Assembly (NCBI GenBank): GCA_033977485.1
Contig: CM066991.1
Span: forward strand, 53,360,850 to 53,424,849
Direction of reading: 5' to 3'
From: Hydrangea macrophylla
Lineage: Eukaryota; Streptophyta; Magnoliopsida; Cornales; Hydrangeaceae
Length of the DNA stretch: 64,000 nucleotides
Shown here: one piece after another, positions 53,355 through 64,000 of the stretch
Position numbering within the stretch: the stretch's first letter is position 1
How the letters are laid out: each line of letters begins with the position of its first letter
Made by a program: the position numbers and the translations under genes
The notes under the pieces: generated by a model
Told to the model about the DNA's origin: nothing
Database searches by the model: none
What the model saw: the letters and a program-made list of their open reading frames with translations, nothing else

Positions 53355-56300
53355 TTAAGCATAGTATTTCTTGAGACGATCAATGCTGATTGGCTGATTG
53401 AACTCAACTCCATCTAGATCCATCAGGTATGCTGCTCCTCCAGAGAGAAGCTCTTGATGATGTACGGGCCAACCCAATTTGGCTTGAATTTCCCTCTGGG
53501 ATCGAAAACAGGTGCTTTTAATTCTTTAAGCACAAGGTCACCTTCCTCAAGTTTTCTTGGATGAACCCTTTTGTTGAATACTCAAGCAATTCTTCTCTGA
53601 TACACATGCACATGATCAATTGCAGCTAACCTCTTTTCATTAAGTAACATCAGCTCTTCATATCGGTTTCTTAACCAATCAAATTCTGGAATCTCAGATT
53701 CAGCCACAATTCTCAGCAATGGTAGTTCTATTTCAACTGGGAGTACTGCTTCTATTCAGTAAGCCAAAAAATAAGGAGTGGCTCCTGTAGATGTTCTGAT
53801 AGACGTTCTATATCCCCACAATGCATATGGTAATTTCTCATGCCAATCTCGGTGCATATTAGTCATCTTTCTTAGAATCGTTTGTAAATTCTTATTGGCT
53901 GCTTCAACTGCCCCATTTGTTTGTGGCCTATACGGTGTTGACATATGATGCATGATCTTATATTCCTCTAGTAAATCCAAAACTTCTTTCTAGAAGTGAC
54001 TGCCATGATCGGATATCAACTCATGAGGGACCCCGTATCGACAGATTATATTTCTTTTGATAAATCTGGCCACATCTTTAGCCTTGAATGTCGCATAGGA
54101 TTCTGCTTCCACCCATTTTGTGAAATAATCAATTGCTACCAGGATGTATTGATGCCCATTCGAGGCCTTTGGGGTTACTTCTCCAATAACATCTATTCCC
54201 CAAACTGAGAATGGCCAAGGAGTAGTCATGTTGTATAATAGTGATGGCGGCACATGCTTCATATTGGCATGGATCTGACACTTGTGACATCTCTTGACAT
54301 ATTCGTAGCAGTCTCTGTCCATGGTAGTCCAATAATACCCTTGTCGGATGATCTTCTTGGCTAACATGTGTCCGCTCATGTGAGGACCACACACCCCTTC
54401 GTGAATTTGTTCCATCATTTTCTTTGCACTGTTCCCATATAAACATGTCTAGTTGAACCCATTGTATGATTTCTTTAGCAGAATTCCACCATAAATCATG
54501 AACTGAGCTGAGAATCTTCTTATGGCTCTCTTGTCTTTTTCAGACATACCTTCTGGATATTCCCCATTTTCAATGAAGTTCCATACGTCTGTGTACCATG
54601 GAAGTTCTTCTACTTCTTCTATTTCCCCGATCATCTCATAAGACGGCTTTTCTCTCTGTTCAATCATCAATGGAGTTAACTTTATCCCCATAGGAATCTC
54701 AATCATAGAGGCTAAAGTAGCCAAAGAGTCTGCTAGCTGATTTTCTTCTCGGGGTAGGTAGAAGAACATGATATGCAAGAAACGAGTTCATAGAGACTCG
54801 AGGTATTCATGATAAGGCTTCAACATTTCTTCTTTGACTTTCCAGTCTCCTCGAACTTGGTATATGATTAGATTGGAATCCCCGAATACATCAAGTTTCC
54901 TTACTTCCAAAGTCAATGCGGCTTCTAACCCCAAGATACAAGCTTCATACTCAGCAGTGTTGTTGGTGGAGGTATACTTCAGTTTAATAGCGAATGGGGT
55001 ATGGGCTTCTTCAGGGGATACAAGGATGATCCTTACTCCATATCCTTTCTGGTTTCCAACTCCATCAAAATACATCTTCCATACATCTTCTCTCAATTCC
55101 ATCAATCCTTCATCAGGGAACATGAATTCTTTGTTTTCCAGATTTATTGGATGCTCAGCTAAATGCTCTGCAACAGCTCTTCCTTTAACAGATTTGCTCG
55201 TAGCATGCGTCAAGTCAAACTCAGATAGCATTAAGGTCCATCGGGAAATTCTGCCTGTCAATGCTGGTTTTTCAAAGAGGTACTTCAAAGGGTCCATTCG
55301 AGAGATCAAAACAACAGGGAAGGCCAGCATGTAATACCTTAGACGGCGAGTGGCCCAAACTAAAGCCCAACATGTCTTTTCTAGTGGAGAATACTTTAGC
55401 TCATACCCAGTCATCCTTTTGCTTAAGTAGTAAATGGCTTTATCTGTATGCCCTTCATCTTCTTGGGCCAACATGCATTCCATAGCATTCTCTGACACAG
55501 ATAAGTATAATAGCAAAGGCTTACCTATCTTCGAGGGTGAAAGAACCTATGGGTTTGATAGATAAATCTTGATCTTGTCGAAAGCCTCTTGGCACTGATT
55601 GTCCTCTTTGAATTTTTTCCTTTTCTCAATAAGCTGAAAAGCAGATCACAAGTTGCAGTGAGCTTAGATATGAAGTGACTGATGAATTGGATTCATCCCA
55701 GAAATCCCCTAACTTCTTTTTCATTCGTTAGAGGAGGCATATCCATAATAGCTTTGATCTTTGTGGGGTCAACCTCAATTCATTATGTAATGAGAAATCC
55801 TAGTAGCTTCCCTGTGGTTACTCCAAAAGTACACTTCTGTGGGTTCAATGTCATTTTGTATCTTCTCAATCTTTCAAAGAACTTGGCGAGGGATGCTAAA
55901 TTCCCACTTCTTTCTTTTGATTTAATAATCATATCATCCACATAGACTTCTGCCTCTTTATGAATCATGTCATGTAACAAAGTAGTAGCAGCTCTCTGAT
56001 AGGTTGCTCCAGCATTCTTTAACCCAAATAGCATCACTCGGTAGCAATACGTCCCCTAGTGAGTTGTGAATGTAGTCTTTTCTCTATCTTCGGGTGCCAT
56101 TAAAATCTGATTGTACCCTGAGAAACCATCCATGAATGACAACAGCTCACGCCCTGCTGTGTTATCTACCAAAACATCTGTGCGAAAGCGGAAAATCATC
56201 CTTAGGACTGGCTTTGTTCAAATCCCTAAAGTCGACACATACTCGAATCCTTCCATCCTTCTTTGGCGTAGGAACTATGTTGGCTATCCACTCCGGGTAT

Positions 56301-57788
56301 TGGGTTACCATCAGGAATCCAGCTCTCAACTGTTTCTCAACCTCTTCTTTAATTTTCAAAGTCCACTCAGGCCTCACGCGTCTCAATTTCTGCTTAATAG
56401 GTTTTGAATTAGGAAAGAGAGGGATATGGTGTTGGACAATCTATAGATCAATGCCTGGCATATCCTCATAAAACCAAGCAAAAACATCTTTAAATTCTTT
56501 TAATAAATTGATTAGTTCATTGCTTTCTTGTGAAGTGAGTGTAGTGCCAATATGAACATTTTGTGGATTGTCTTCATTACCCAAGTTTATTAGCAAAATT
56601 TCTTCAATAATCTTGCATGCAGATTCATGTTCATTTTCAATTAATATTTGCAAATCCTCAGAAATTTTAAAATTACAATAATTAGACACAAAAGAGTAAG
56701 CAAAATTTTCGTTCATTTCATTAACATTTTTGGGTACATTAAAAGCAAAAGCAGACTCAACATCATGGCTCATAATGGCCTTTACAGACTTCCGGGGAAA
56801 TGGGGGAGGGGATTTGTTGACTCCTGATTCGATCACCCAATTGTTCAGAGCTACCCTCTATTGGCTTGATTTCTTTCACGTTTCCTGGTGCCTTTTCGGT
56901 ATCCATTAGCATGTTCAGTTCATGCCCATTAGCATATTCAGATCATCACTTGTCATCAGATCAGCCCAATCCTTCCCTTCTCTCTTGGCAGGTGGTGCAT
57001 ACAGAAATGGATCCTCATAGTCAGAAAACTCATGTTTGAAGAAATTCTCAAACCCAGGCTTGATAATCTTATTAGCTGGATCATACCACGGTTCAGGAAA
57101 ACCACAGAAAGGGAAGTCATCACCCACTTTTATGAAGTATCCATTCAGGCTTCTTGGCCCAGAAACAACCATCAGCTCTTTTCCTTTGATCATCTTCTTC
57201 TTGTCTTCTTCAACCACTTGATACCCAAGTCCAGATTTATCTTTCTATTCATGGAAATCAGGCGGTTCAGTTATCCCTTATTGACGATGACCCAGTCCCA
57301 TTCCAGGGAAATAATTCATCTTTCGCACCATATGAGCTACTTTAGGATTTGCATATTGGTCAAAATACAATGACATGACTTCAAGGATCCAATTCTGTCC
57401 CACTTATTCTTGTAGATCTTCATCAACTGCGCTTCTTTTATTAAACATCTTTGTATACTCGCATCCGGTGATAAACAACTTCTTTTTCTTGAATGGAATG
57501 ATTTCTTCGCCCCAGACAGATATATCGGGAAGTCACTTCTCTTTGTCATGGCTGAGTCGATCCAAACGAATTTCTTATACAGCTTCTTTTCTAGCATTCC
57601 CACAAAGTCGAATACTCCCAGCTCATTTTCTTCTTCCGGTGTTTGGACTTTTATTACAGGACCATGGTTCGTCCCTTCTTCCTTGATCCAGTTATCCCCA
57701 AAGATTGTCACCACCTCCTCTTTCCAGATAAATTTGACTTTTTGGTGAAGAGTGGAAGCGACGGCATCATTTACATGTAACCACGAAC

Positions 57789-57793
57789 GTCCT
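57789..57793. other. Target-site duplication GTCCT, left
   Basis: GTCCT precedes 57794 and follows 60809 (60810-60814). The duplication is perfect; it splits the LLLGRPWLH block of the Tat-B protease. Confidence 0.94.
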
Positions 57794-59179
57794 TGTGACG
57801 CCCCGCAAAAATAAGCGTATTTCCATTGAAAAATTAAATAAATCACACTTGATTCTTTAAAATAAAAATACAAAATTTCTTTAAAACTCCCAGCAGGTCC
57901 ATATTCTCCACGGATCTCCTATATCATCCTTAACCTTATCTCCCTTCTAGGCTTCGGTTACCGGCACTGCCTGCATCTAAAAACCATACCGGGAAGTATA
58001 CAATATGACATGAATAATAAAGGCTCAAAAGGATAATGACAATCAAATACATAGAACGACATCAAATCAATTGACCAGTCTCACAACCCAACTGCTCACA
58101 CTAGCCAAACGCTCATACCAATAGCATCATACCAGGTTCCTCTTGATCACATAGCAAGAGACACCTCACCTCACCTCACCCGTCTCCAGTACGTCGGTCC
58201 CTGAGGCCTGTTGGACTGTTGGTAGGTGCTCCTTGCTCATGACCCTTTAGTCCCATAGCACTTAGCAATAAACACATACTCATTGATTCCAAATGAAAAC
58301 ACAACATAACTGCAAAAAGAGTACAAGTAGAGATAACAAAGAAATACTCCGAAGAATTTAGAAAGCATATTGTACACAACCCGGTACCTATAAATGATGT
58401 TGAGCAACTCCCAAACACTTCTCTTCTTCTTCTTCTTCTTCTTCTAACTCGAGGTGTATGTATATCTATAATTGTGTATATAAATCTCTCTCTATGTGAC
58501 TCTCTCAAGCTCTCTATGCTAGAAGTGTAGAATGTGTGTGTTTGAGAGAGTATTTGAGTGTATAAATAGCCAAGCTTCCACTTGGAGACAATGGCCTAAC
58601 AATCCACTTATTAACCACTAACTTCTAATTAATGGGTAGTTTATAAGGAATATTCAAGATGATGTAAACATACACTAATGCACATATAACTCCACTAATA
58701 TTATAAATAACCAAACATAATGGCCTAACAATCTAATTATTAAAAGAGAAAATATTAGATTTAATTTCTGATACACTAAAACTGCTACTGTAATCCTCAT
58801 TTTCTGCCCAAACGGTGCAGAATCTGAGAAAATTGCATTAGACGAAAAGTGTGCAGAATCGAGTTTTGCTTGGGACAACGCGGGCAGAATCTTAAATTTC
58901 CTTCGTTTTCTTAACAAAAATCTGAAAACAAAATTCTGCTACTGTTAAAATTAAAAGAGAAAATATTAGATTTAATTTTAAATATGACTCGAAAAATCTT
59001 AACTTCCAACACGAATACCAAATCATTTAATCTCACGCAACTTTTCCCAAAAAATATATTTTTAGTTCATGACTTATAAAATTAAAAAAATGACCAAAAT
59101 ACCCCTGTGACCAATTTTCGCTAAAATCGCACACGAAGTCTAAATCGTCAATTTAAACATGAAAACACGGGTTACTACA
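57794..59179 (-). repeat. 3' LTR of the minimal element
   Basis: The LTR is 1386 bp; on the minus strand it starts TGTAGTAACCCG and ends GGGGCGTCACA. It contains a CTT microsatellite (58423-58446). Two substitutions from the other LTR were seen by eye (near 58411 and 58877). The open frames at 58176-58508 and 58675-58917 recur in the other LTR and match no known family. Confidence 0.93.
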
Positions 59180-59423
59180 ATCTACCCTCCTTAATAGAGA
59201 TTTCGTCCCGAAATCTAGAGATAAAAGCATTTGGTAAATAACTTCATAAATTTCTTAAAATAATGTTTAAAACAATTATAGCATATTTTGTTTTATAAAA
59301 TAACAAAAAAAAAATTTTTTTTTTTTTTTTTTTCAACCTTCTCTGACTCCTCCCAGGCGATGTAGACTATCTAACCTTGACTTAGTCCTACATTTCCGGC
59401 TGGGGACAGGCTTTGATACCATT
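59180..59423 (-). other. Interior of the minimal element: primer site, A/T runs, polypurine tract
   Basis: It holds the polypurine tract (59180-59192), a run of A followed by a run of T near 59308-59335, and the primer binding site (59409-59421, one mismatch to the tRNA-iMet form TGGTATCAGAGC). Nothing encodes protein. Confidence 0.85.
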
Positions 59424-60809
59424 TGTGACGCCCCGCAAAAATAAGCGTATTTCCATTGAAAAATTAAATAAATCACACTTGATTCTTTAAAATAAAAATA
59501 CAAAATTTCTTTAAAACTCCCAGCAGGTCCATATTCTCCACGGATCTCCTATATCATCCTTAACCTTATCTCCCTTCTAGGCTTCGGTTACCGGCACTGC
59601 CTGCATCTAAAAACCATACCGGGAAGTATACAATATGACATGAATAATAAAGGCTCAAAAGGATAATGACAATCAAATACATAGAACGACATCAAATCAA
59701 TTGACCAGTCTCACAACCCAACTGCTCACACTAGCCAAACGCTCATACCAATAGCATCATACCAGGTTCCTCTTGATCACATAGCAAGAGACACCTCACC
59801 TCACCTCACCCGTCTCCAGTACGTCGGTCCCTGAGGCCTGTTGGACTGTTGGTAGGTGCTCCTTGCTCATGACCCTTTAGTCCCATAGCACTTAGCAATA
59901 AACACATACTCATTGATTCCAAATGAAAACACAACATAACTGCAAAAAGAGTACAAGTAGAGATAACAAAGAAATACTCCGAAGAATTTAGAAAGCATAT
60001 TGTACACAACCCGGTACCTATAAATGATGTTGAGCAACTCTCAAACACTTCTCTTCTTCTTCTTCTTCTTCTTCTAACTCGAGGTGTATGTATATCTATA
60101 ATTGTGTATATAAATCTCTCTCTATGTGACTCTCTCAAGCTCTCTATGCTAGAAGTGTAGAATGTGTGTGTTTGAGAGAGTATTTGAGTGTATAAATAGC
60201 CAAGCTTCCACTTGGAGACAATGGCCTAACAATCCACTTATTAACCACTAACTTCTAATTAATGGGTAGTTTATAAGGAATATTCAAGATGATGTAAACA
60301 TACACTAATGCACATATAACTCCACTAATATTATAAATAACCAAACATAATGGCCTAACAATCTAATTATTAAAAGAGAAAATATTAGATTTAATTTCTG
60401 ATACACTAAAACTGCTACTGTAATCCTCATTTTCTGCCCAAACGGTGCAGAATCTGAGAAAATTGCATTAGACGAAAAGTGTGCAGAATCGAGTTTTGCT
60501 TGGGACAGCGCGGGCAGAATCTTAAATTTCCTTCGTTTTCTTAACAAAAATCTGAAAACAAAATTCTGCTACTGTTAAAATTAAAAGAGAAAATATTAGA
60601 TTTAATTTTAAATATGACTCGAAAAATCTTAACTTCCAACACGAATACCAAATCATTTAATCTCACGCAACTTTTCCCAAAAAATATATTTTTAGTTCAT
60701 GACTTATAAAATTAAAAAAATGACCAAAATACCCCTGTGACCAATTTTCGCTAAAATCGCACACGAAGTCTAAATCGTCAATTTAAACATGAAAACACGG
60801 GTTACTACA
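59424..60809 (-). repeat. 5' LTR of the minimal element
   Basis: The LTR is 1386 bp, nearly identical to 57794-59179. It is followed at 60810 by GTCCT and the upstream half of the Tat-B protease. Confidence 0.93.
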
Positions 60810-63212
60810 GTCCTAATAGCAGATTGAAGCTAGCTGGAATATCAATCACTTGGAATTCAGCTTCTTTGTTCAATGGTTGGACTTCAATTTTCAACTTAAT
60901 CATTCCCACAATAGCCCTTTTAGTATTATCATAGGCCCTCACAGTTTGTGTTGATGGCAAGAGTTCTGAAACAGATAGTCCCATTCTGAGAGCTTTTTGG
61001 AGAGGACATTCATTCAAAGCTAATCCATTGTCTACCAAGAAAACTGGTACTCTATTTCCCAAGCAGCGTACAGTGATGTAGAGAGCCATGTTGTGGTGTG
61101 CCACTTCTGGCGGTAAATCTTCGTCTGTGAATGTGAGCTTACGAGGTTTTGAAGAGATTATGTTCACTAGATCTTTGGGAGTAGTGTTGAAAGAAACATC
61201 CAATCGGTTGAGCGTATCGAGCATAGCCTGCCTATGTTTGTGAGAGGTCATAAGCAATCCCCATACTGAGATCCAGGCTTGTGTTTTCTTCAAATGCTTT
61301 AGGATTTCATCATTTTCTTTACTCATGATTCCCTTATCAACTTCTTTTGCTTTGACGACCTCTTTCTCTTTCCAAGTTTCCTTTCCACGATTTTCTAACT
61401 CATGAGGTTTGAATTGACACCCCAAACGTGTTAAGTGGTTGGCTTCATTGGTGATCCAAATGGACTCAAGTTCTTTAGCCAACTTTTCAGTGATAGTAGT
61501 GATTTTCCACACAGAATTATTGGGGATTATGGTATTATTAATGGAATCATCCTCATCATCATACCACCAATCTTCTTCTTCTCCTATTATTGCAACGAGA
61601 TCATCATCTTTGAGTCAAGGCTTTTGATAAACTCCACCAATTCTTCTATTGGCTAGGCACTTTCTTTCTCAGTGATTGCTTCTATGGGCTTTTCTTCTTC
61701 ATACCAGATTGAATCATCAATGATGGTATTAGGATCCCACCGTTTGATTGCAAGATTTCCATTAGCTATTTCTTCTTCAAAAGCCAGTGCTTCTTCAACC
61801 CACTTTTCTTCTTCCACGTTTTTCAAGAAACAGATTGTGGCATTTTCCAGGAGCTAAATATTCGAGGCTGGTTGATCCAAAGAAGTGATGTAGACCATCG
61901 GGTTATAAAGCTGAGACCCTTCTTTTACAAAGTTGACATTTGGCATGTTTCCTTTATGATTAGGGAGAGGATTCTTCTGAACATTTGGCTGGGCGGGAGG
62001 AGGGGAAATAACCCCTTTTTCAATCAAGTCTTCAATCTTATGGCACAGTCTCCAACATCTATCTGTGCTATGTTCACGGTTTTGATGAAAGTTTCAAAAG
62101 AATTCAGTTTTGAAACCCGACAGAAGTGGATTGGGCTCTGGTTTAGGTTCCAATTTTTGTAAATACCCCTTTTCTATCATTCTCTCAAGTGCGGTGCTTA
62201 GCGGCATTCCCAAATTGGAAAATACTCTTTTCTCTTTCGATTACTTCTGATTTTGATTCCCTCTTGCATTAGCCATGCTTCAACGCTCTTTCTAAAAGGA
62301 CTGAGGAGATAACATGTTGATGTCAGTAGATTGATGATAGACCAGCCTTTCTGTCTTTCTGTACCGGTTGCTTGAGCTTTCTTCCTTGATCTTTCCATCT
62401 CTAATGACATCTTCTATTAAAGTCCCCGCATCAAATAGCTGTTCAAAGCTCACAATAGACTAAAACTCTAGCCTCTTCAGGTATTCGGGTTGTAAATTTC
62501 TGATGATCATTCGAACTTGATCCTTTTCTGTCGGCCTACTAGTCATCTGAGCAGCTTTAACCTTCTAACGAGTAAGAAAACCTGTGAAGGATTCCCTATA
62601 CTCTTGTCTGGTGGTCTCTAGATCCCTTGCAGTCACATCAAACGACTGGTTGTAAGAATACTGAGCCATAAAAGCTTTGGCCAATGCCTCCCAATCTCTA
62701 GTTATGGTTGGTTCTAGCATCAAGTAACATGAAAGTGCTGCCCCACTCAACACTCTTGGAAACAGCAAAGAAAAGAAGTCAGACCCAATACCCATAGGCT
62801 GCAAAGTTCCCATATAAAGCCTTAGATGGCTTTTCAAATTTTCAATTCCATTGAAGAATTCAATATGTGGCATCTTAAACTTTTCTGGGAGTTTGGCTTT
62901 CCGAGCGTCACACAGCCCCTCTATGTCGAACAGATACTCATCCACCCCTTTGCCTTTTCTAATCATGCTCTCTAGCTTGTTGATCTTAGCCAGCTTGTCT
63001 TGAGTTTCCTGATCTAGCTGAACCTTCGGTTGAACTATCTCCCCAGAATCTTCTTCTTCATGGTGCATCAGAGGCGGTGGTGACAGCGGATTAGTCAGCT
63101 GCTCAATCATTCTCATCATAGTGGCGAGTTGTTCCTGATTCTTTTCCGTCCTCTGATCTAACACAGTCTGCATTACGGCCAATCTGGCTTCCATGTCAGC
63201 TTCGTATGTCAT

Positions 63213-64000
63213 ATTCTCAACCCTAGTGGACCCGGCTGTTCCTTCTTCAAACCCTGATCTGATCAAGCGGCTGTTCGGAGCTCTGACCCAGGAGGGAGTA
63301 CAACTTTTTGGTCCTATCTACTCTTTTATGATTTATTAGGGATTTTCAAATAATCAGGTATCTTTATTGCAAAAGAATTAAAGAATGAGATTTTACAAAA
63401 ATTGGATTTGAAAATCATTTCCTTTTTAAAAAAAACATTTTTCTAAATAGAAGAAATCAAGTTCCAAAATTCTGAGGAAAACAAATCTATTCTTTTTTCA
63501 AAAGTATATTAGAGGTGTCGCACTTGTGAGTCATGTATGCAATGCTCGTGTAGTGCATGCAATGCAGATGAGATGCAATCTAATCTAAATGCAATGCACC
63601 TTAATCTAGCTTAGACCTTGCATATCAGCACATAAGATTCCTTGAGTATGCTAATCACCCTACTAATCCAATCATTATCCAAGGATTTTTAGCTTTGAAA
63701 TTCTTGATGGCTAATATTTACAAAATTAAATTTAAAAATCATGAAAGAGAGGGGGAAGATTTGTAAATTTCAAAAATATTTTTGAACCATCAATGCTTGT
63801 GCGAAATCATGATTCTTGAAAATCGAGGTAGGAAATTTGCAATTCTAAAATCTAAGTGAAAAATCTGAAATCGAATCAAGGTGTGGAATCATGATTTTTT
63901 AAAAACCAAAATAGGAATTTTGAAATTCTCTAAAATGTGGGGAGAATTTGAAATTGAATCATCAAGTAAGAATTTTGAAATTCTCTAAAATCTAAGGAGA
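63213..64000 (-). other. Leader of Tat-B (partial, no gene seen)
   Basis: Minus-strand counterpart of 12100-12889: AT-rich, with repeated AGAGAATTTCAAAAT and AATCATGATT motifs and the conserved GCATTGCATGCACTACACGAG segment near 63545-63565. The primer site and 5' LTR lie beyond the window. Confidence 0.75.

Larger units (their letters stand above)
57794..60809 (-). mobile_element. Minimal non-autonomous LTR element (244-bp interior)
   Basis: Two 1386-bp LTRs surround only 244 bp. Orientation is minus: the primer site (TGGTATCAAAGCC) lies inside the 5' LTR at 59409-59421 and the polypurine tract (AAGGAGGGTAGAT) inside the 3' LTR at 59180-59192. The interior also has GGGACGAAATCT next to the polypurine tract. 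That sequence and the LTR end TGTGACGCC (plus strand) recall Tekay/Del chromoviruses, so this may be an internal-deletion derivative of one (inference). It has no gene. Confidence 0.9.
53355..63212 (-). pseudogene. gag-pol: Tat-B Gag-Pol pseudogene
   Basis: Similar to the Tat-A polyprotein from the start methionine (63212) to the terminal IDRLKKYYA and stop (53355-53357). Recognisable parts: coiled coil and capsid (63212-62565), protease half (61512-60810), the second protease half and linker (57788-57337), post-G-patch region (57217-56915), RT with intact YVDD (56037-55783), both RNase H domains (55516-54788) and integrase (54418-53756). Lesions include TAG for the Tat-A tryptophan at 62565-62567, a two-base deletion in RT near 56180, a stop where Tat-A has the TTHW tryptophan (near 56055), stops in integrase near 54448, 53990 and 53756, and the 3-kb insertion in the protease. 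Confidence 0.92.
38611..64000 (-). mobile_element. Tat-B: older, decayed Tat element (5' end outside the window)
   Basis: Minus-strand relative of Tat-A with the same order: leader (64000-63213), gag-pol pseudogene (63212-53355), hairpin region, antisense PMD pseudogene (43052-52468, plus strand), repeat arrays, polypurine tract and 3' LTR (40756-38611, cut by the Athila-like element). It holds two further insertions (44895-52179 and 57794-60809). After subtracting these, the gag start to polypurine tract distance is about 12.1 kb against 12.6 kb in Tat-A; the difference is mainly in the repeat arrays. Confidence 0.92.

Noticed and set aside
58176..58508. 110-codon frame in the minimal element LTR with an arginine run
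   Set aside because: The arginine run comes from a CTT microsatellite; the frame is only present because the LTR is duplicated.

Overview
This window is plant nuclear DNA, probably from a eudicot, made entirely of nested transposable elements. I found no host gene, rRNA, tRNA or CRISPR. The plant assignment rests on the element families: two Tat-lineage (Ogre/Retand-like) Ty3/gypsy elements with a second RNase H, Athila-like gypsy copies primed by tRNA-Asp, a Ty1/copia element primed by tRNA-iMet, and a Stowaway MITE. The eudicot guess is inference only.

Left half, from inside to outside. A complete 21.1-kb Tat element (Tat-A, + strand, 7865-28990) has two 3491-bp LTRs that looked nearly identical by eye, a perfect CCTCT target duplication and an uninterrupted gag-pol frame. 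It sits in the leader of a defective copia element (5053-34655, + strand, 1616-bp LTRs). That copia element is inserted in an Athila-like element on the minus strand (copy II: 38610 down to 34656, then 5052 down to 4436). A second, tandem Athila-like copy (copy I: 4083 down to 1) follows. The two copies are joined through a 352-bp piece of Tat LTR (4084-4435), which points to a tandem segmental duplication.

Right half. From 38611 to the window end lies an older, decayed Tat element on the minus strand (Tat-B). Its 3' LTR received the Athila-like insertion. Tat-B carries two further insertions: a 7.3-kb non-autonomous LTR element (44895-52179, CTTAT target duplication), whose left LTR contains a 252-bp Stowaway MITE, and a 3.0-kb LTR element with only 244 bp of interior (57794-60809, GTCCT target duplication).

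The most interesting feature is the cargo of the Tat family. Between pol and the 3' LTR, on the strand opposite to gag-pol, both Tat copies carry a six-exon gene for a plant mobile domain (PMD) protein. In Tat-A it is intact (20600-22727, complement, 581 codons, five short phase-0 introns with GT-AG ends). In Tat-B it is a pseudogene with the same exon layout. Around it lie an 11-bp stem-loop upstream of the PMD start codon (a related inverted repeat lies upstream of the LTR TATA box), tandem repeat arrays of about 32 and 38 bp, and three small hairpins that copy part of the polypurine-tract sequence. Gag-pol would copy and insert the element. The antisense gene would need its own promoter, and its role is unknown; host PMD proteins (MAIN/MAIL family) act in transposon silencing and gene expression.
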